Positions 50,088 to 62,319 of a stretch of 64,000 nt of DNA are shown piece after piece. Origin of the DNA: Sipunculus nudus (lineage: Eukaryota > Annelida > Sipuncula > Golfingiida > Sipunculidae); contig CM049306.1 of assembly GCA_026874595.1 (NCBI GenBank), positions 65,970,019 through 66,034,018 on the forward strand, given 5' to 3'. How positions within the stretch are numbered: the stretch's first letter is position 1; every line of letters starts with the position of its first letter. The position numbers were made by a program, and so were the translations under genes. Below the pieces are notes generated by a model that saw only the letters and a program-made list of their open reading frames with translations, was not told where the DNA came from and did not search any database.

Positions 50088-51220
50088 TCTTGTCTGTTTG
50101 TCTGTTTGTTTGTTTGTCATCACTCTGCTGGCCACAATTTTGCCACAATAACTTTGAAACTTACAGGGATGATGAAAAATTCATTTTCCGGATATGGCCG
50201 CTAGGGGGTGCTGAACTCGGACCTCTCCCAACATATCATGATTTGGCAATATCTCCAAAACTATAAACCTCAGTTACATAAACTGTAGCTTTTTTCTTCC
50301 TTTGAGTCTTCTCCATAACCTGGAGTAGTTATCTGGACTCAATCTTGAGTCACTTTGTCAGTGTTTTCGTCTGTTTGTCAGTTGTCCTAAAATTCGCCTG
50401 CTTGTTGGCTCTTGCGTCTCACATATAGCATTCTATAGGCCACAGTTTTGACGGAATCCTTTTGAAACTATTACATCTTATATCTTACACTAATATCTAG
50501 AAATGAATTTTTCATTTTCCTGATGTGGCCACTAGTGGGCGCTGCACACGACCCTCACATACATACCATTGTATTGGCCATATCTCTACACCCAAACCCT
50601 CAGTTACATAAACTATTTCTTATTTTCTACCTTTGAGTCTTCTTAATAACCTGATTAAGGCATCTGGTTTCAATCTTTTGCACTTTGTCAGTGTGTCCAT
50701 CTGTTTGTCCGTTATCCTCAATGTCGCCTGCTTGCTGGTTCTTACACCTTACATATAGCATTCTACAGGCCACAGCTTTGACGGAATCCTTTTGAAACTG
50801 GGACATCTCATGTCATACACTAATAATACGAAACCCATTTGTCGTCTTTGGAATATGTCTGCTAGAGGGCGCTACAGTCGAGCCTCCCAAGTATATCATT
50901 AATTCGCCATACCTCCAAAACTATAAATCTAAATTACATAAACTTTAACTCATTTTCTTCCTTTGAATCTTCTAAATAACTAGGTTATGTCATCTGGTGT
51001 CAATCTTGTCTCACAAAGTCAGTATGTCTGTCTGTTCGTCTTTTGTTGTCAGCTTTGTCTGCTTGCCTGTTCTTTTTGTCATATGTCATCCTACGGCCCA
51101 GATATTCTCAGCAATGTCCCTGAGAGTCATTCCATTAATAGAAAACCGACAATATGTTCTGTCTGTCCGTCTAAGTTTCACTTCCGATTTCCGGCAAGCG
51201 TTCGACCTAGGGTCGTCTAG
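50088..51220 (+). mobile_element. Type T element with internal deletion
   Basis: The T head (TTTG tract, GCCACAATTTTGCC, GAAACTTACAGGGATGATG) jumps near 50178 straight into the second half of a 330-bp unit (TTCATTTTCCGGATATGGCC). The AGGTCA and X-box modules are therefore deleted. Three units follow and the terminus ends CTAG 51217-51220. Confidence 0.65.
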
Positions 51221-53942
51221 TCTGTTTGTTTGTTTGTCTGTCCAGTCTCTACCGGTCGCAATTTTTAACCCATCGCTTTCAAACTTTCACAGTTTGTGTA
51301 AAATCAAAAATGCAAGAAGCCTATTGTTTTTGGGCAATATAGGTCAAAGGTCAAGGTCAAGGTCATCAAAAGTTCCTAAAGTGCTCTTTTCTTCATATCT
51401 CCATTACTATTTGTCATAGCCACTTCAAACATGGCTCATTTTAATCGGCATTCCAAGGCCTTTCTTCTGATATATATGTTGCTGAAATCTGCTGTTTCTA
51501 TGGTTACACATTTTTGGGGAAAACTCATGATTTTCGAAAATAAAAGGCCTAATTTTTGTAACTTTGTCAGTTTTAAAGCTAGAGAGGTCTGTTTTTTGCA
51601 TAATGTAGCCCGTCAAGAGTTCTCGACGATCCAATACCAAGTCTCGCCAATTCTAGCATGAAATCTCGCCATACGAGATATTTCGTGATATCATTAATGA
51701 TACCCTAGATGCCACAAATTTGAAGTATTTGTTATGAAACTGATATATTTTATATCCAACAGCAATATCTCGAAATTATTTTTCCTTTTTTTAAATTTGA
51801 CCGCCAGGGGGCGCTGCAGCGAATACACAGTGACATATCTTGTTTTGACCATTTCTCCAAAACAATTGATCTTACTTACATAAATTATAGCTTATTTTCA
51901 TGCCTTGTTGCTTGCCGGAAATCTTCGATTTTCGCAAGCTGGTTGGTCAGTCGCGGATGTCTGTTTGTTGCTTGCCGGAAATCTTCGATGGTTGGTCAGT
52001 CGCGATGTCTGTTTGTCTGTTTGTTTGTCTGTCCAGTCTTAACAGGTCGCAATTTTGATCCCATCGCTTTCAAACTTTCACAGTTTGTGTAAAATCAAAA
52101 ATGCAAGAAGCCTATTGTTTTTGGACAATATAGGTCAAAGGTCAAGGTCAAGGTCATCAAAACTTCTCAAAACGGTTTCTTCTTCATATCTTTGTGACTA
52201 ATAGTCGTATCTACTTCAACAATAGTTCATTTTAATCGTCATTCCAAGGCCTGTCATCTGGTGTGTAGCTGACTCAAATTTGCCGTAACCATGGTTACAA
52301 ATTTTGGGGGAAAAGTCGAGATAATCGAAAATAAGGGGTCTTATTTTCCTAACTTTGTCAGTTTTAAAGCTAGAGTGATCTTGTTTTTTGCATCAAGTAG
52401 CATTCAACTAGTACTACAAGATTTTATTACAAGTCTTGCAGTATCTCGTAAAATATCTCGTGAATAGAGATATTTCGAGATTTCATTCATCTTGCGCCAA
52501 AGGCCACATTATTGCAGGAATCTTTTTGAAACTGACATATTATAAGTCCTACACTAGTATCTCGAAACAGTTTTTTCATTTTTTGAATAGGGCCGCTAGG
52601 GGGCGCTGGATGCGAACCTCCCGAACATATCATATTTTGGCCATATCTCCAAAATTATAAGCCTCAATTACATAAACTATAGCTTATTTTCTTCCTCTGG
52701 GTCTTCTCCATAACCTAGTGTAGTCATCTGGTCACACTTTTGTGACACTTTGTCAGTGTGTCTGTCTGTTTGTCAGTTGTCCTCAAATTCGCCTGCTTGC
52801 TCTTGCGTCTCACATATAGCATTCTATAGGCCACAGTTTTGAAAGAATCCTTTTGAAACTATAACATCTTAAGTCTTACACTAATATCTCGAAACCAATT
52901 TTTCATTTTCCGGATATGGCCGCTAGGGGGCGCTGAACTCGAACCTCTCCCAACATATCATGCTTTGGCAAAATCTCCAAAACTATAAACCTCAGTAACA
53001 TAAACTGTAGCTTTTTTCTTCCTTTGGGTCTTCTCCATAACCTGGAGTAGTCATCTGGACTCAATCTTGAATCACTTTGTCAGTGTTTTCGTCTGTTTGT
53101 CAATGCCTAAAATTCGCCTGCTTGTTGGTTCTTGGGTCCCACATATAGCATTCTATACGCCACAGTTTTGACGGAATCCTTTTGAAACTATTACATCTTA
53201 TGTCTTACACTAATTTCTAAAAATAAATTTTTCATTTTCCTGATATGGCCACTAGTGGGCGCTGCACACGACCCTCACACACATACCATTGTATTGGCCA
53301 TATCTCTACACCCAAAACCTCAATTACATAAGCTATAGCTTATTTTCTTCCTTTGAGTCTTCTCCATAACCTGATTAAAGCATATGGTTTCAATCTTCTG
53401 TCACTTTGTCAGTGTGTCCATCTGTTTGTCCGTTATCCTCAAAGTCGCCTGCTTGCTGGTTCTTACGCCTTACATATAGCATTCTACAGGCCACAGCTTT
53501 GACGGAATCCTTTTGAAACTGGGACATCTCTTGTCATACACTAATAATACGAAACGCATTTGTCGTCCTAGGAATATGTCTGCTAGAGGGCGCTACAGTC
53601 GAGCCTCCCAAATATATCATTAATTCGCCATACCTCCAAAACTATAAATCTAAATTACATAAATTATAACTCATTATCTTCCTTTGAATCTTCTCAATCA
53701 CCAGGTTATGTCATCTGGTGTCAATCTTGTCTCACAAAGTCAGTATGTCTGTCTATTCGTCTTTTGTTGTCAGCTTTGTCTGCTTGCCTGTTCTGTTGTC
53801 TCATATGTCATTCTACGGGCCACATATTCTCAGCAATGTCCCTGAGAGTCATTCCATTAATAGAAAACCGACAATATGTTCTGTCTGTCCGTCTGTGTTT
53901 CACTTCCGATTTCCGGCAAGCGTTCGACCTATGGTCGTCTAG
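51221..53942 (+). mobile_element. Mixed U/T element
   Basis: 51223-51900 is nearly identical to 46816-47498 (type U head through the CTCF-like core). At 51904 two hairpin modules and a new head begin (51908 and ~51971), leading into T modules: AGGTCA array near 52135, GTAACCATGGTTAC near 52287, cores near 52590, 52917, 53246 and 53577. Terminus CTAG 53939-53942. The stretch 52150-53105 closely matches 63030-64000. Confidence 0.6.
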
Positions 53943-54189
53943 TTATAGTCGCCAGCCTAGGTCTGGCGACTATAGGCTAATCGTCGTGTCTGTTTGTTTG
54001 TTTGTTTGTTTGTCTGTTTGTCCGCACGCTACAGGTCGCAATTTTGCATCGGTCGCTTTGAAACTTATAGGTCAAGTGTTAAATCGGTATCCCTCGGAGC
54101 CTATTGTTTTTGGCCTTGATCGGTCCAAGGGCAAGGTCACGGTTCTCGGCAAACACTGGCGACTATGTCATGATTACATCTTGCACTAG
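53943..54189 (+). mobile_element. 247-bp mini-element with own hairpin and CTAG end
   Basis: Starts with a perfect 12-bp hairpin TATAGTCGCCAG (53944-53955), loop CCTAGGT, CTGGCGACTATA (53963-53974). Then come a TTTG/TCTG tract, head and a shortened AGGTCA-like stretch. Near its end CTGGCGACTAT (54156-54166) repeats the hairpin arm, and it finishes TTGCACTAG (54181-54189) followed by T. The ends thus mirror the larger family but with different sequences. Confidence 0.65.
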
Positions 54190-54307
54190 TTATAGTCGCC
54201 AGCCTAGGTCTGGCGACTATAGGCTAATCGTCGTGTCTGTTTGTTTGTTTGTTACTTGCCGGAATCAAAGATTTCGGCAAGTATGTTGGTCAGTTCCGTA
54301 TGTTTGT
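54190..54307 (+). mobile_element. Truncated mini-element with main-family hairpin
   Basis: The hairpin TATAGTCGCCAG/CTGGCGACTATA (54191-54221) and TCTGTTTG tract are followed directly by a main-family hairpin module (ACTTGCCGGAATC near 54252), then another mini-element. It looks like nested insertion into the microsatellite. Confidence 0.6.
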
Positions 54308-54550
54308 TATAGTCGCCAGCCTAGGTCTGGCGACTATAGGCTAATCGTCGTGTCTGTTTGTTTGTTTGTTTGTTTGTCTGTTTGTCCGCACGCTACAGGT
54401 CGCAATTTTTCAGCAATTGATCTGAAACTTATAGGTCAAGTGTAAAATCGGTATCCCTCGGAGCCTATTGTTTTTGGCCTTGATCGGTCCAAGGGCAAGG
54501 TCACGGTTCTTGGCAAACACTGGCGACTATGTCATGATTACATCTTGCAC
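54308..54550 (+). mobile_element. Second near-complete mini-element
   Basis: Hairpin arms 54308-54319 and 54327-54338. The body closely resembles 53943-54189. The 3' end stops at TTGCACT and lacks the final AG, running into GCTTGCCGG of the next module. Confidence 0.65.
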
Positions 54551-54613
54551 TTGTTGCTTGCCGGAAATCTTCGATTTTCGCAAGCATGTTGATCACCCGC
54601 GTATGTTTGTTTG

Positions 54614-57600
54614 TTGCTTGCCGGAATCAGAGATTTCGACAAGTATGTTGATCAGTTCCGTTTGTTTGTTTGTCTGTATGTCCCCGCTCTACAGGCCACA
54701 ATTTTGCACCAATCGTCCTGAAACTTATAGATAGAGTGTATAATCGGTTCTTCTCGGAGACTATAGTTTTTGGTCATGATCGGTCAAGGGTCAAGGTCAG
54801 GGTCACCAAAAAGCTCAAAAACGGTTTTTTCTTCATACCTTCGTCAAAAATAGCCGTAGGCACCTTATCTGTAGCCCGTTTTATTTGCCACTGCATGGCC
54901 ACTTCCAACACTGCAAAATTGCCTCATTTCGCTGTTACCATGGTTACGCAATTTTGGGAAGAAATCATGGAATTTCGTGATATTTTTCAAATTTGCAGCA
55001 ATTTGACTGATTCTGAGATATTTTATGTAACATAAGAATATCTCGAAACGGGTTTTTCAGATTTTGGAAATGGCCGCCAGGGGGCGTTGCAGATGAAAAA
55101 ACATGAAAATTTGTTTTGGTGCTATACCTCCAGAACTATTAAACATTGGGCCATTTCCATCACAGCACCTTAAACTAGGGTCCATGGGCTTATTTTTGCG
55201 CATAGGTGCCAAAGTGCGCTATTGCCAGATTTCTCTATTTTTGGGGTAAAACCTTTGAATTTTGAAAATATGCAGTTTTCAGCTTCTAACTCTGTCAGTT
55301 TTTATGCTAGAGAGGTCAAAATTTTTGCATCTTGTAGCCCTTGGTGAGTTCTCGGTGATCCAACCAAAAATCTTGCAAAATCTCGCACCGTTTCTCGTCG
55401 AATGAGATTTCGCGATTTCACGGTGACATGCCCTATAGGCCACAGATATGCAGGCATCCTTTTGAAACTGATACATGTTACTTCATACATTAATATCTCG
55501 AAAGCAATTTTTCAGTTTTTGGAAAATTACCGCTAGGGGGCGCTGCACTGCAACGCCGTACCTACTATCATTGTTTAACCATATCTCCAAAACTACACAC
55601 TTTAGGTACATAAACTGTACACCATATGAATTGGCGTTTCATGGCCTTTCTGCCCATGGCCTCTTTTGTTTAATCATACACGGTCCCCACAAATTTTAGC
55701 AACTTTGTAAAAATTAAAACCCGCATGCACCAATACATATGCCATCACGCATGCATGCACGCGTTTTAGTATGAAAGACAGACACGCTTTCCCGTGACTG
55801 CAAAAATTATAGCGTTCGCCGTATAAAATAAGTGACCACAGGCACTCTTTGCGGGCCGGTTTGCCATTTCTGTCGCGTTATAGTTTATTGCTTACCGGAA
55901 TCAGAGATTTCGACAAGTATGTTGATCAGTTCCGTTTGTTTGTTTGTCTGTATGTCCCCGCTCTACAGGCCACAATTTTGCACCAATCGTCCTGAAACTT
56001 ATAGATAGAGTGTATAATCGGTTCTTCTCGGAGCCTATTGTTTTTGGTCATGATCGGTCAAGGGTCAAGGTCAGGGTCACCAAAAAGCTCAAAAACGGTT
56101 TTTTCTTCATACCTTCGTCAAAAATAGCCGTAGGCACCTTATCTGTAGCCCGTTTTATTTGCCACTGCATGGCCACTTCCAACACTGCAAAATTGCCTCA
56201 TTTCGCTGTTACCATGGTTATGCAATTTTGGGAAGAAATCATGGAATTTCGTGATATTTTTCAAATTTGCAGCAATTTTACTGATTCTGAGATATTTTAT
56301 GTAACATAAGAATATCTCGAAACGGGTTTTTCAGATTTTGGAAATGGCCGCCAGGGGGCGTTGCAGATGAAAAAACATGAAAATTTGTTTTGGTGCTATA
56401 CCTCCAGAACTATTAAACATTGGGCCATTTCCATCACAGCACCTTAAACTAGGGTCCATGGGCTTATTTTAGCGCATAGGTGCCAAAGTGCGTTATTGCC
56501 AGATTTCTCTATTTTTGGGGTAAAACCTTTGAATTTTGAAAATATGCAGTTTTCAGCTTCTAACTCTGTCAGTTTTTATGCTAGAGAGGTCAAAATTTTT
56601 GCATCTTGTAGCCCTTGGTGAGTTCTCGGTGATCCAACCAAAAATCTTGCAAAATCTCGCACCGTTTCTCGTCGAATGAGATTTCGCGATTTCACGGTGA
56701 CATGCCCTATAGGCCACAGATATGCAGGCATCCTTTTGAAACTGATACATGTTACTTCATACATTAATATCTCGAAAGCAATTTTTCAGTTTTTGGAAAA
56801 TTACCGCTAGGGGGCGCTGCACTGCAACGCCGTACCTACTGTCATTGTTTAACCTTATCTCCAAAACTACACACTTTAGGTACATAAACTGTACACCATA
56901 TGAATTGGCGTTTCATGGCCTTTCTGCCCATGGCCTCTTTTGTTTAATCATACACGGTCCCCACAAATTTTAGCAACTTTGTAAAAATTAAAACCCGCAT
57001 GCACCAATACATATGCCATCACGCATGCATGCACGCGTTTTAGTATGAAAGACAGACACGATTTCCCGTGACTGCAAAAATTATAGCGTTCGCCGTATAA
57101 AATGAGTGACCACAGGCACTCTTTGCGGGCCGGTTTGCCATTTCTGTCGCGTTATAGTTTATTGCTTGCCGGAATCAGAGATTTCGACAAGTATGTTGAT
57201 CAGTTCCGTTTGTTTGTTTGTCTGTATGTCCCCGCTCTACAGGCCACAATTTTGCACCAATCGTCCTGAAACTTATAGATAGAGTGTATAATCGGTTCTT
57301 CTCGGAGCCTATTGTTTTTGGTCATGATCGGTCAAGGGTCAAGGTCAGGGTCACCAAAAAGCTCAAAAACGGTTTTTTCTTCATACCTTCGTCAAAAATA
57401 GCCGTAGGCACCTTATCTGTAGCCCGTTTTATTTGCCACTGCATGGCCACTTCCAACACTGCAAAATTGCCTCATTTCGCTGTTACCATGGTTACGCAAT
57501 TTTGGGAAGAAATCATGGAATTTCGTGATATTTTTCAAATTTGCAGCAATTTGACTGATTCTGAGATATTTTATGTAACATAAGAATATCTCGAAACGGG

Positions 57601-59087
57601 TTTTTCAGATTTTGGAAATGGCCGCCAGGGGGCGTTGCAGATGAAAAAACATGAAAATTTGTTTTGGTGCTATACTTCCAGAACTATTAAACATTGGGCC
57701 ATTTCCATCACAGCACCTTAAACTAGGGTCCATGGGCTTATTTTTGCGCATAGGTGCCAAAGTGCGCTATTGCCAGATTTCTCTATTTTTGGGGTAAAAC
57801 CTTTGAATTTTGAAAATATGCAGTTTTCAGCTTCTAACTCTGTCAGTTTTTATGCTAGAGAGGTCAAAATTTTTGCATCTTGTAGCCCTTGGTGAGTTCT
57901 CGGTGATCCAACCAAAAATCTTGCAAAATCTCGCACCGTTTCTCGTCGAATGAGATTTCGCGATTTCACGGTGACATGCCCTATAGGCCACAGATATGCA
58001 GGCATCCTTTTGAAACTGATACATGTTACTTCATACATTAATATCTCGAAAGCAATTTTTCAGTTTTTGGAAAATTACCGCTAGGGGGCGCTGCACTGCA
58101 ACGCCGTACCTACTGTCATTGTTTAACCATATCTCCAAAACTACACACTTTAGGTACATAAACTGTACACCATATGAATTGGCGTTTCATGGCCTTTCTG
58201 CCCATGGCCTCTTTTGTTTAATCATACACGGTCCCCACAAATTTTAGCAACTTTGTAAAAATTAAAACCCGCATGCACCAATACATATGCCATCACGCAT
58301 GCATGCACGCGTTTCAGTATGAAAGACAGACACGCTTTCCCGTGACTGCAAAAATTATAGCGTTCACCGTATAAAATAAGTGACCACAGGCACTCTTTGC
58401 GGGCCGGTTTGCCATTTCTGTCGCGTTATAGTTTATTGCTTGCCGAAATCAGAGATTTCGACAAGTATGTTGATCAGTTCCGTTTGTTTGTATGTCTGTA
58501 TGTCCCCGCTCTACAGGCCACAATTTTGCACCAATCGTCCTGAAACTTATAGATAGAGTGTATAATCGGTTCTTCTCGGAGCCTATTGTTTTTGGTCATG
58601 ATCGGTCAAGGGTCAAGGTCAGGGTCACCAAAAAGCTCAAAAACGGTTTTTTCTTCATACCTTCGTCAAAAATAGCCGTAGGCACCTTATCTGTAGCCCG
58701 TTTTATTTGCCACTGCATGGCCACTTCCAACACTGCAAAATTGCCTCATTTCGTTGTTACCATGGTTACGCAATTTTGGGAAGAAATCATGGAATTTCGT
58801 GATATTTTTCAAATTTGCAGCAATTTTACTGATTCTGAGATATTTTATGTAACATAAGAATATCTCGAAACGGGTTTTTCAGATTTTGGAAATGGCCGCC
58901 AGGGGGCGTTGCAGATGAAAAAACATGAAAATTTGTTTTGGTGCTATACCTCCAGAACTATTAAACATTGGGCCATTTCCATCACAGCACCTTAAACTAG
59001 GGTCCATGGGCTTATTTTTGCGCATAGGTGCCAAAGTGCGCTATTGCCAGATTTCTCTATTTTTTGGGTAAAACCTTTGAATTTTGA
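54614..59087 (+). repeat. 1,274-bp tandem repeat, 3.5 copies
   Basis: Units begin at a 5'-type hairpin at 54614, 55888, 57162 and 58436, exactly 1,274 bp apart, with only scattered substitutions between copies. Each unit has the hairpin, TTTG tract, head, AGGTCA-type stretch (GGTCAAGGGTCAAGGTCA), GTTACCATGGTTAC, core TGGCCGCCAGGGGGCGTTG (55071-55089 in unit 1), a CTCGTCGAATGAG palindrome, a second core CGCTAGGGGGCGCTGC and a tail with GCATGCATGCACGCG. The last copy breaks off at about 59087. The 121-codon frame in every unit (54670, 55944, 57218 and 58492) is copied along with the repeat. Confidence 0.95.
55071..55089 (+). promoter_or_regulatory. CTCF-like core (representative)
   Basis: TGGCCGCCAGGGGGCGTTG matches the animal CTCF core (CCASYAGRKGGC type, with A to G at the third position) over its central bases. 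Equivalent sites include 1515-1533, 1843-1861 and 18595-18613. They recur every ~330 bp in T arrays. Confidence 0.45.
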
Positions 59088-60250
59088 GTTTCAGTCATGC
59101 TGGGCTATAGAGATGGGTCTTTGTCCGTCGTCCTTCCATCTGTCCATCCTACTGACCGGCCGTCCGTCTGTTAGCAGGGCACAAATCGTAACTGTACGGG
59201 CTAGGGTCATGAACCCTATGTAGTCTTAGAGGTTCTAAAATGATCTCCTTGCAAACCTGAAATTAGGTCACTGACCTATATTCTCGAAGTTACAGGGTGT
59301 GTATGCACCCCCCATAAATAATTCTTTTAGCTAAAATTTTCATCCAAAACGTTCCATCTTTCACATACAGCTCATCTACCAACAGGGGAAGAATCATAAT
59401 TATTTTGAAGTCAACAGGTCAAAGGTCAAGGTCACAGGAGTCCCTTTATTTAATGCCTGTGGATGCATTTTAAGCCAAATCTTTCATCCCAATTCTTTGA
59501 ACTTTTACATATATTTCACCTACTAAGAGGGAGAAAAATCCTATAGATTTTTAGGTCACAAGATCAAAGATCAGGGTCACAGGATCCAATTTTTTTAAAA
59601 AGTTGTGAAAACATTTCAAGCTAGACATTTCATTCCAAACTTCCCAGCACTGATATCGCTTCTCTGCCAACAGGGGAAAAGACCTGTTGATTTTGAGGTC
59701 AAAGGTCAAGTTCACTGCACCCACTTTTTGTGTGGAGTCATTTTCAGGAAACTTTTCAATCTATACCTTCCATTTGTCATATATGGCTTACCTACCAATA
59801 GGGGAAGAAGCCTATCGATGTCGAGTTCAAAAGGTCAAAGGTCAAGGACACATTACTTAATTATTCTAAATGGTTGTGAACATTTTGCAAGTGAAACTGT
59901 TCAACCCAAACCTTCAGTCTTTCACATATGCCACATCTATGCATCACTCAATTAGATTCCAACTTCATATTTATAAGCACCCATTTCTCAATAATTCTTG
60001 CATGGATTTCCTTGATTTTTGCTATTTTTTTTATCTTATATTTGCCCTTTATGGTGTTTCTTTTGAGACTGACAGGTATCAAGAAAGCTATGGGAATAGT
60101 TACTGATAGCTTAACAATCATTCATTTTTCCTTAGACCATCAAGTCACTGTGTTTTAACCAGACATAGGTGATGTATATTTCTGTTGTCGTAGAAAATTT
60201 CAACATATTGGCAAATTGGTTCTTCAAAATGTGACTGGAAGTTGTGAATC
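59088..60250. repeat. Different repeat family with ~140-bp AGGTCA units
   Basis: AGGTCAAAGGTCAAGGTCA (59416-59434) and its variants start at 59416, 59561, 59696 and 59832 (spacing 145, 135 and 136). Each follows CCAACAGGGGAAGA-like and CCTAT/GAT blocks. The rest of the unit does not resemble T or S elements. Open frames 59605-59955 and 59928-60158 show no known domain. Confidence 0.7.
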
Positions 60251-60299
60251 TCAGCCCATGATGTGGCAGGTCATGCTTGGCAGCTGAGAGTCATGACCC

Positions 60300-61111
60300 A
60301 TGGGTCACTTGTTAAACTATTACATCTTACATCTTACAGTAACAGATTATTCATTTTCTGGATATTGCCAAAAGGGGGGCGTTGCACTCGCCTCTCCCCT
60401 ATATATATTTCTTTGCCATATCTACAAAACTATAAACTTCAATTACAAACACTATGACTTATTGTCTTCCTTTGAATCTTCTCCATAATCTGAGTTAGTC
60501 ATCTGGTCTTATTCTTGTGTCACTTTTTCAGTATGTCTGTCTGTTTGTCAGTGATCCTCTATTTCACCTGCTTGCTCGATCTTGCGTCTTACAGTTAGCA
60601 ATCTTCAGGCCACAGTTTTTCAGTATGTCTGTCTGTTTGTCAGTGATCCTCATTTTCGCCTGATTGCTGGATCTTGCGTCTTACAGTTAGCAATCTTCAG
60701 GCCACAGTTTTGAAGGAATCCTTTTGGAATTGGAACATCTCTTACAATAATATATACATCTTGGAACATTTCTTACAATAATATCTCAAAAGAAATTTTT
60801 AATTTTTGGGATATGGCCGCTAGGGGATGCTGCGGTAGAGCCTCCACACCATATCATTTTTTGGCCATATCTCCGACATTATAAACTCTACCTTCACTTG
60901 TAGTCTGTAATCTCAGGTGTGTCAGTATATTTGTCTGTTTTGAGCTATGTCTGATTTCATGTTCTTTTGTGTGATATATGTCGTTCAACAGGCCAAACGT
61001 TCCAGCAATCGCTTTAAAAGTCATTCAATTGATAGAAAACCGTCAGTTTGTCCTGTTTGTCCATCTGTCTGTCATTTAAGTCCGGCAAGCTCTCGACCTA
61101 TGGTCGTCTAG
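60300..61111 (+). mobile_element. Type T element, diverged 3' part
   Basis: Picks up inside a 330-bp unit (AAACTATTACATCTTAC) with cores near 60366 and 60816 (both altered) and a 92-bp tandem duplication (60524-60707). Ends with the CGACC-TAT-GGTCG hairpin and CTAG 61108-61111. Confidence 0.6.
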
Positions 61112-62319
61112 TTTGTTTGTTTGTTTGTCTGTCTGTTTGTCTGTATGTACACGCGCTAGAGGCCACAGTTTTTAAGCAATCGCTCTGAAACTTATACATA
61201 AACTGTAAGATCTGTTCTCCTCGGAGCCTATTGTTTTTGGTCATGATCGGTCAAAGGTCAAGGTCAGGGTCACCAAAAAACCTAAAATCTTTATTTTCTT
61301 CATATCTTCGTCAATAATAACCGTAGCCGCATAATCCGTAGCTCATTTTATTCCTCACTATGTTAGCTTTCCAAGTGCTGGCAAATTTTTCCGGTCAATG
61401 GTTACCATGGTAACGTATTTTGGGGGGAAAATCAGAAAATTCGAAAATTTCACTGCAAATTTCTCAGTTTTTAAGTTAGAGAGGTCTAGTTTTTTGCAAT
61501 GCGTAGCATTTAATATGCTCTATGCGAAATTAATGTAAGTCTCGCAAAATCTCGTGCCAACTGTCGTCAAATGAGACTTTTCGAGATTTCATTAAATACG
61601 ATTTAGAGGTCGCAGTTATACAGTTGAGGTTCTGATAGTGACATATTTTCTGTTGTTCAGTATTATCTCGAACTTGTTTTTTCATTTTTCGGAAATAGCC
61701 ACCAGGGGGCGTGGTACTGGAAACACTACAACTTATCATTTTCCCGCAATATCTAAAAAATTATTAAGCATATAACAATTTTTTTTGTCGCATCTAAAAC
61801 TAGGATCATTGCCTTATTCCTTCGTACATTTAGCCTTGTGCTGCCGTTACCATGGTTACCAAATTTTGGGGTAAAACTTGACAATCTGAAATACAGAGTT
61901 TTCCTGCTTCTGTCTCTGTCGATATTTGCGATAGAACGCTCTGGTTTTTGGCGTTAGATAGCATTAGTTAACTTCTTAGTCATTCAATAGACAGTCTCGT
62001 CATATCTCGCACCGTTTCTCGTGAAACGAGAACACGGGACCATTCAAAAAAATGCCTATAATTCTGTCATTTTTTACGCTACAGACACATGGTTTTCAGC
62101 GTTGGGTAGCGCCTGACACTCGCAGTCACATTCAGGGGTCATATTGTAAGTCTCGTCAAATCTCGCGCCGTTTTCCGCCAAACCACGAAGACCCGTGCCA
62201 TCGCCGCAAGTGGCGGCAGGGTCCTTACGGTGGGCGGCCGGCGTGTGCAGCGGTGCGTGACGGCCTCTCCGGGCCCTATCTATTATCCTACATGTTGGAG
62301 GCACAGTCCAGACTTTATT
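61112..62319 (+). mobile_element. Type S fragment joined to T hairpin array
   Basis: TTTG/TCTG tract, AGGTCA stretch (near 61256), GTTACCATGGTAAC (61401-61414), CTCF-like core GCCACCAGGGGGCG (near 61699), second X-box (near 61846), S palindromes and the GC-rich tail. The tail end (CTCCGGGCCC through GGAGGCACAGT) matches 13439-13478, so this is the same S-to-T junction as at 13.49 kb. Confidence 0.6.

Noticed and set aside
53943-54550. CRISPR-like array, because hairpin repeats alternate with other sequence
   Set aside because: Intervals differ greatly in length and are themselves repeated; there are no cas genes and the DNA is eukaryotic.
54670-55035. Identical-length 121-codon frame in all four 1,274-bp units
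   Set aside because: The units are recent copies with few differences of any kind, so an open frame is not evidence of selection; it also spans the AGGTCA and X-box motifs.
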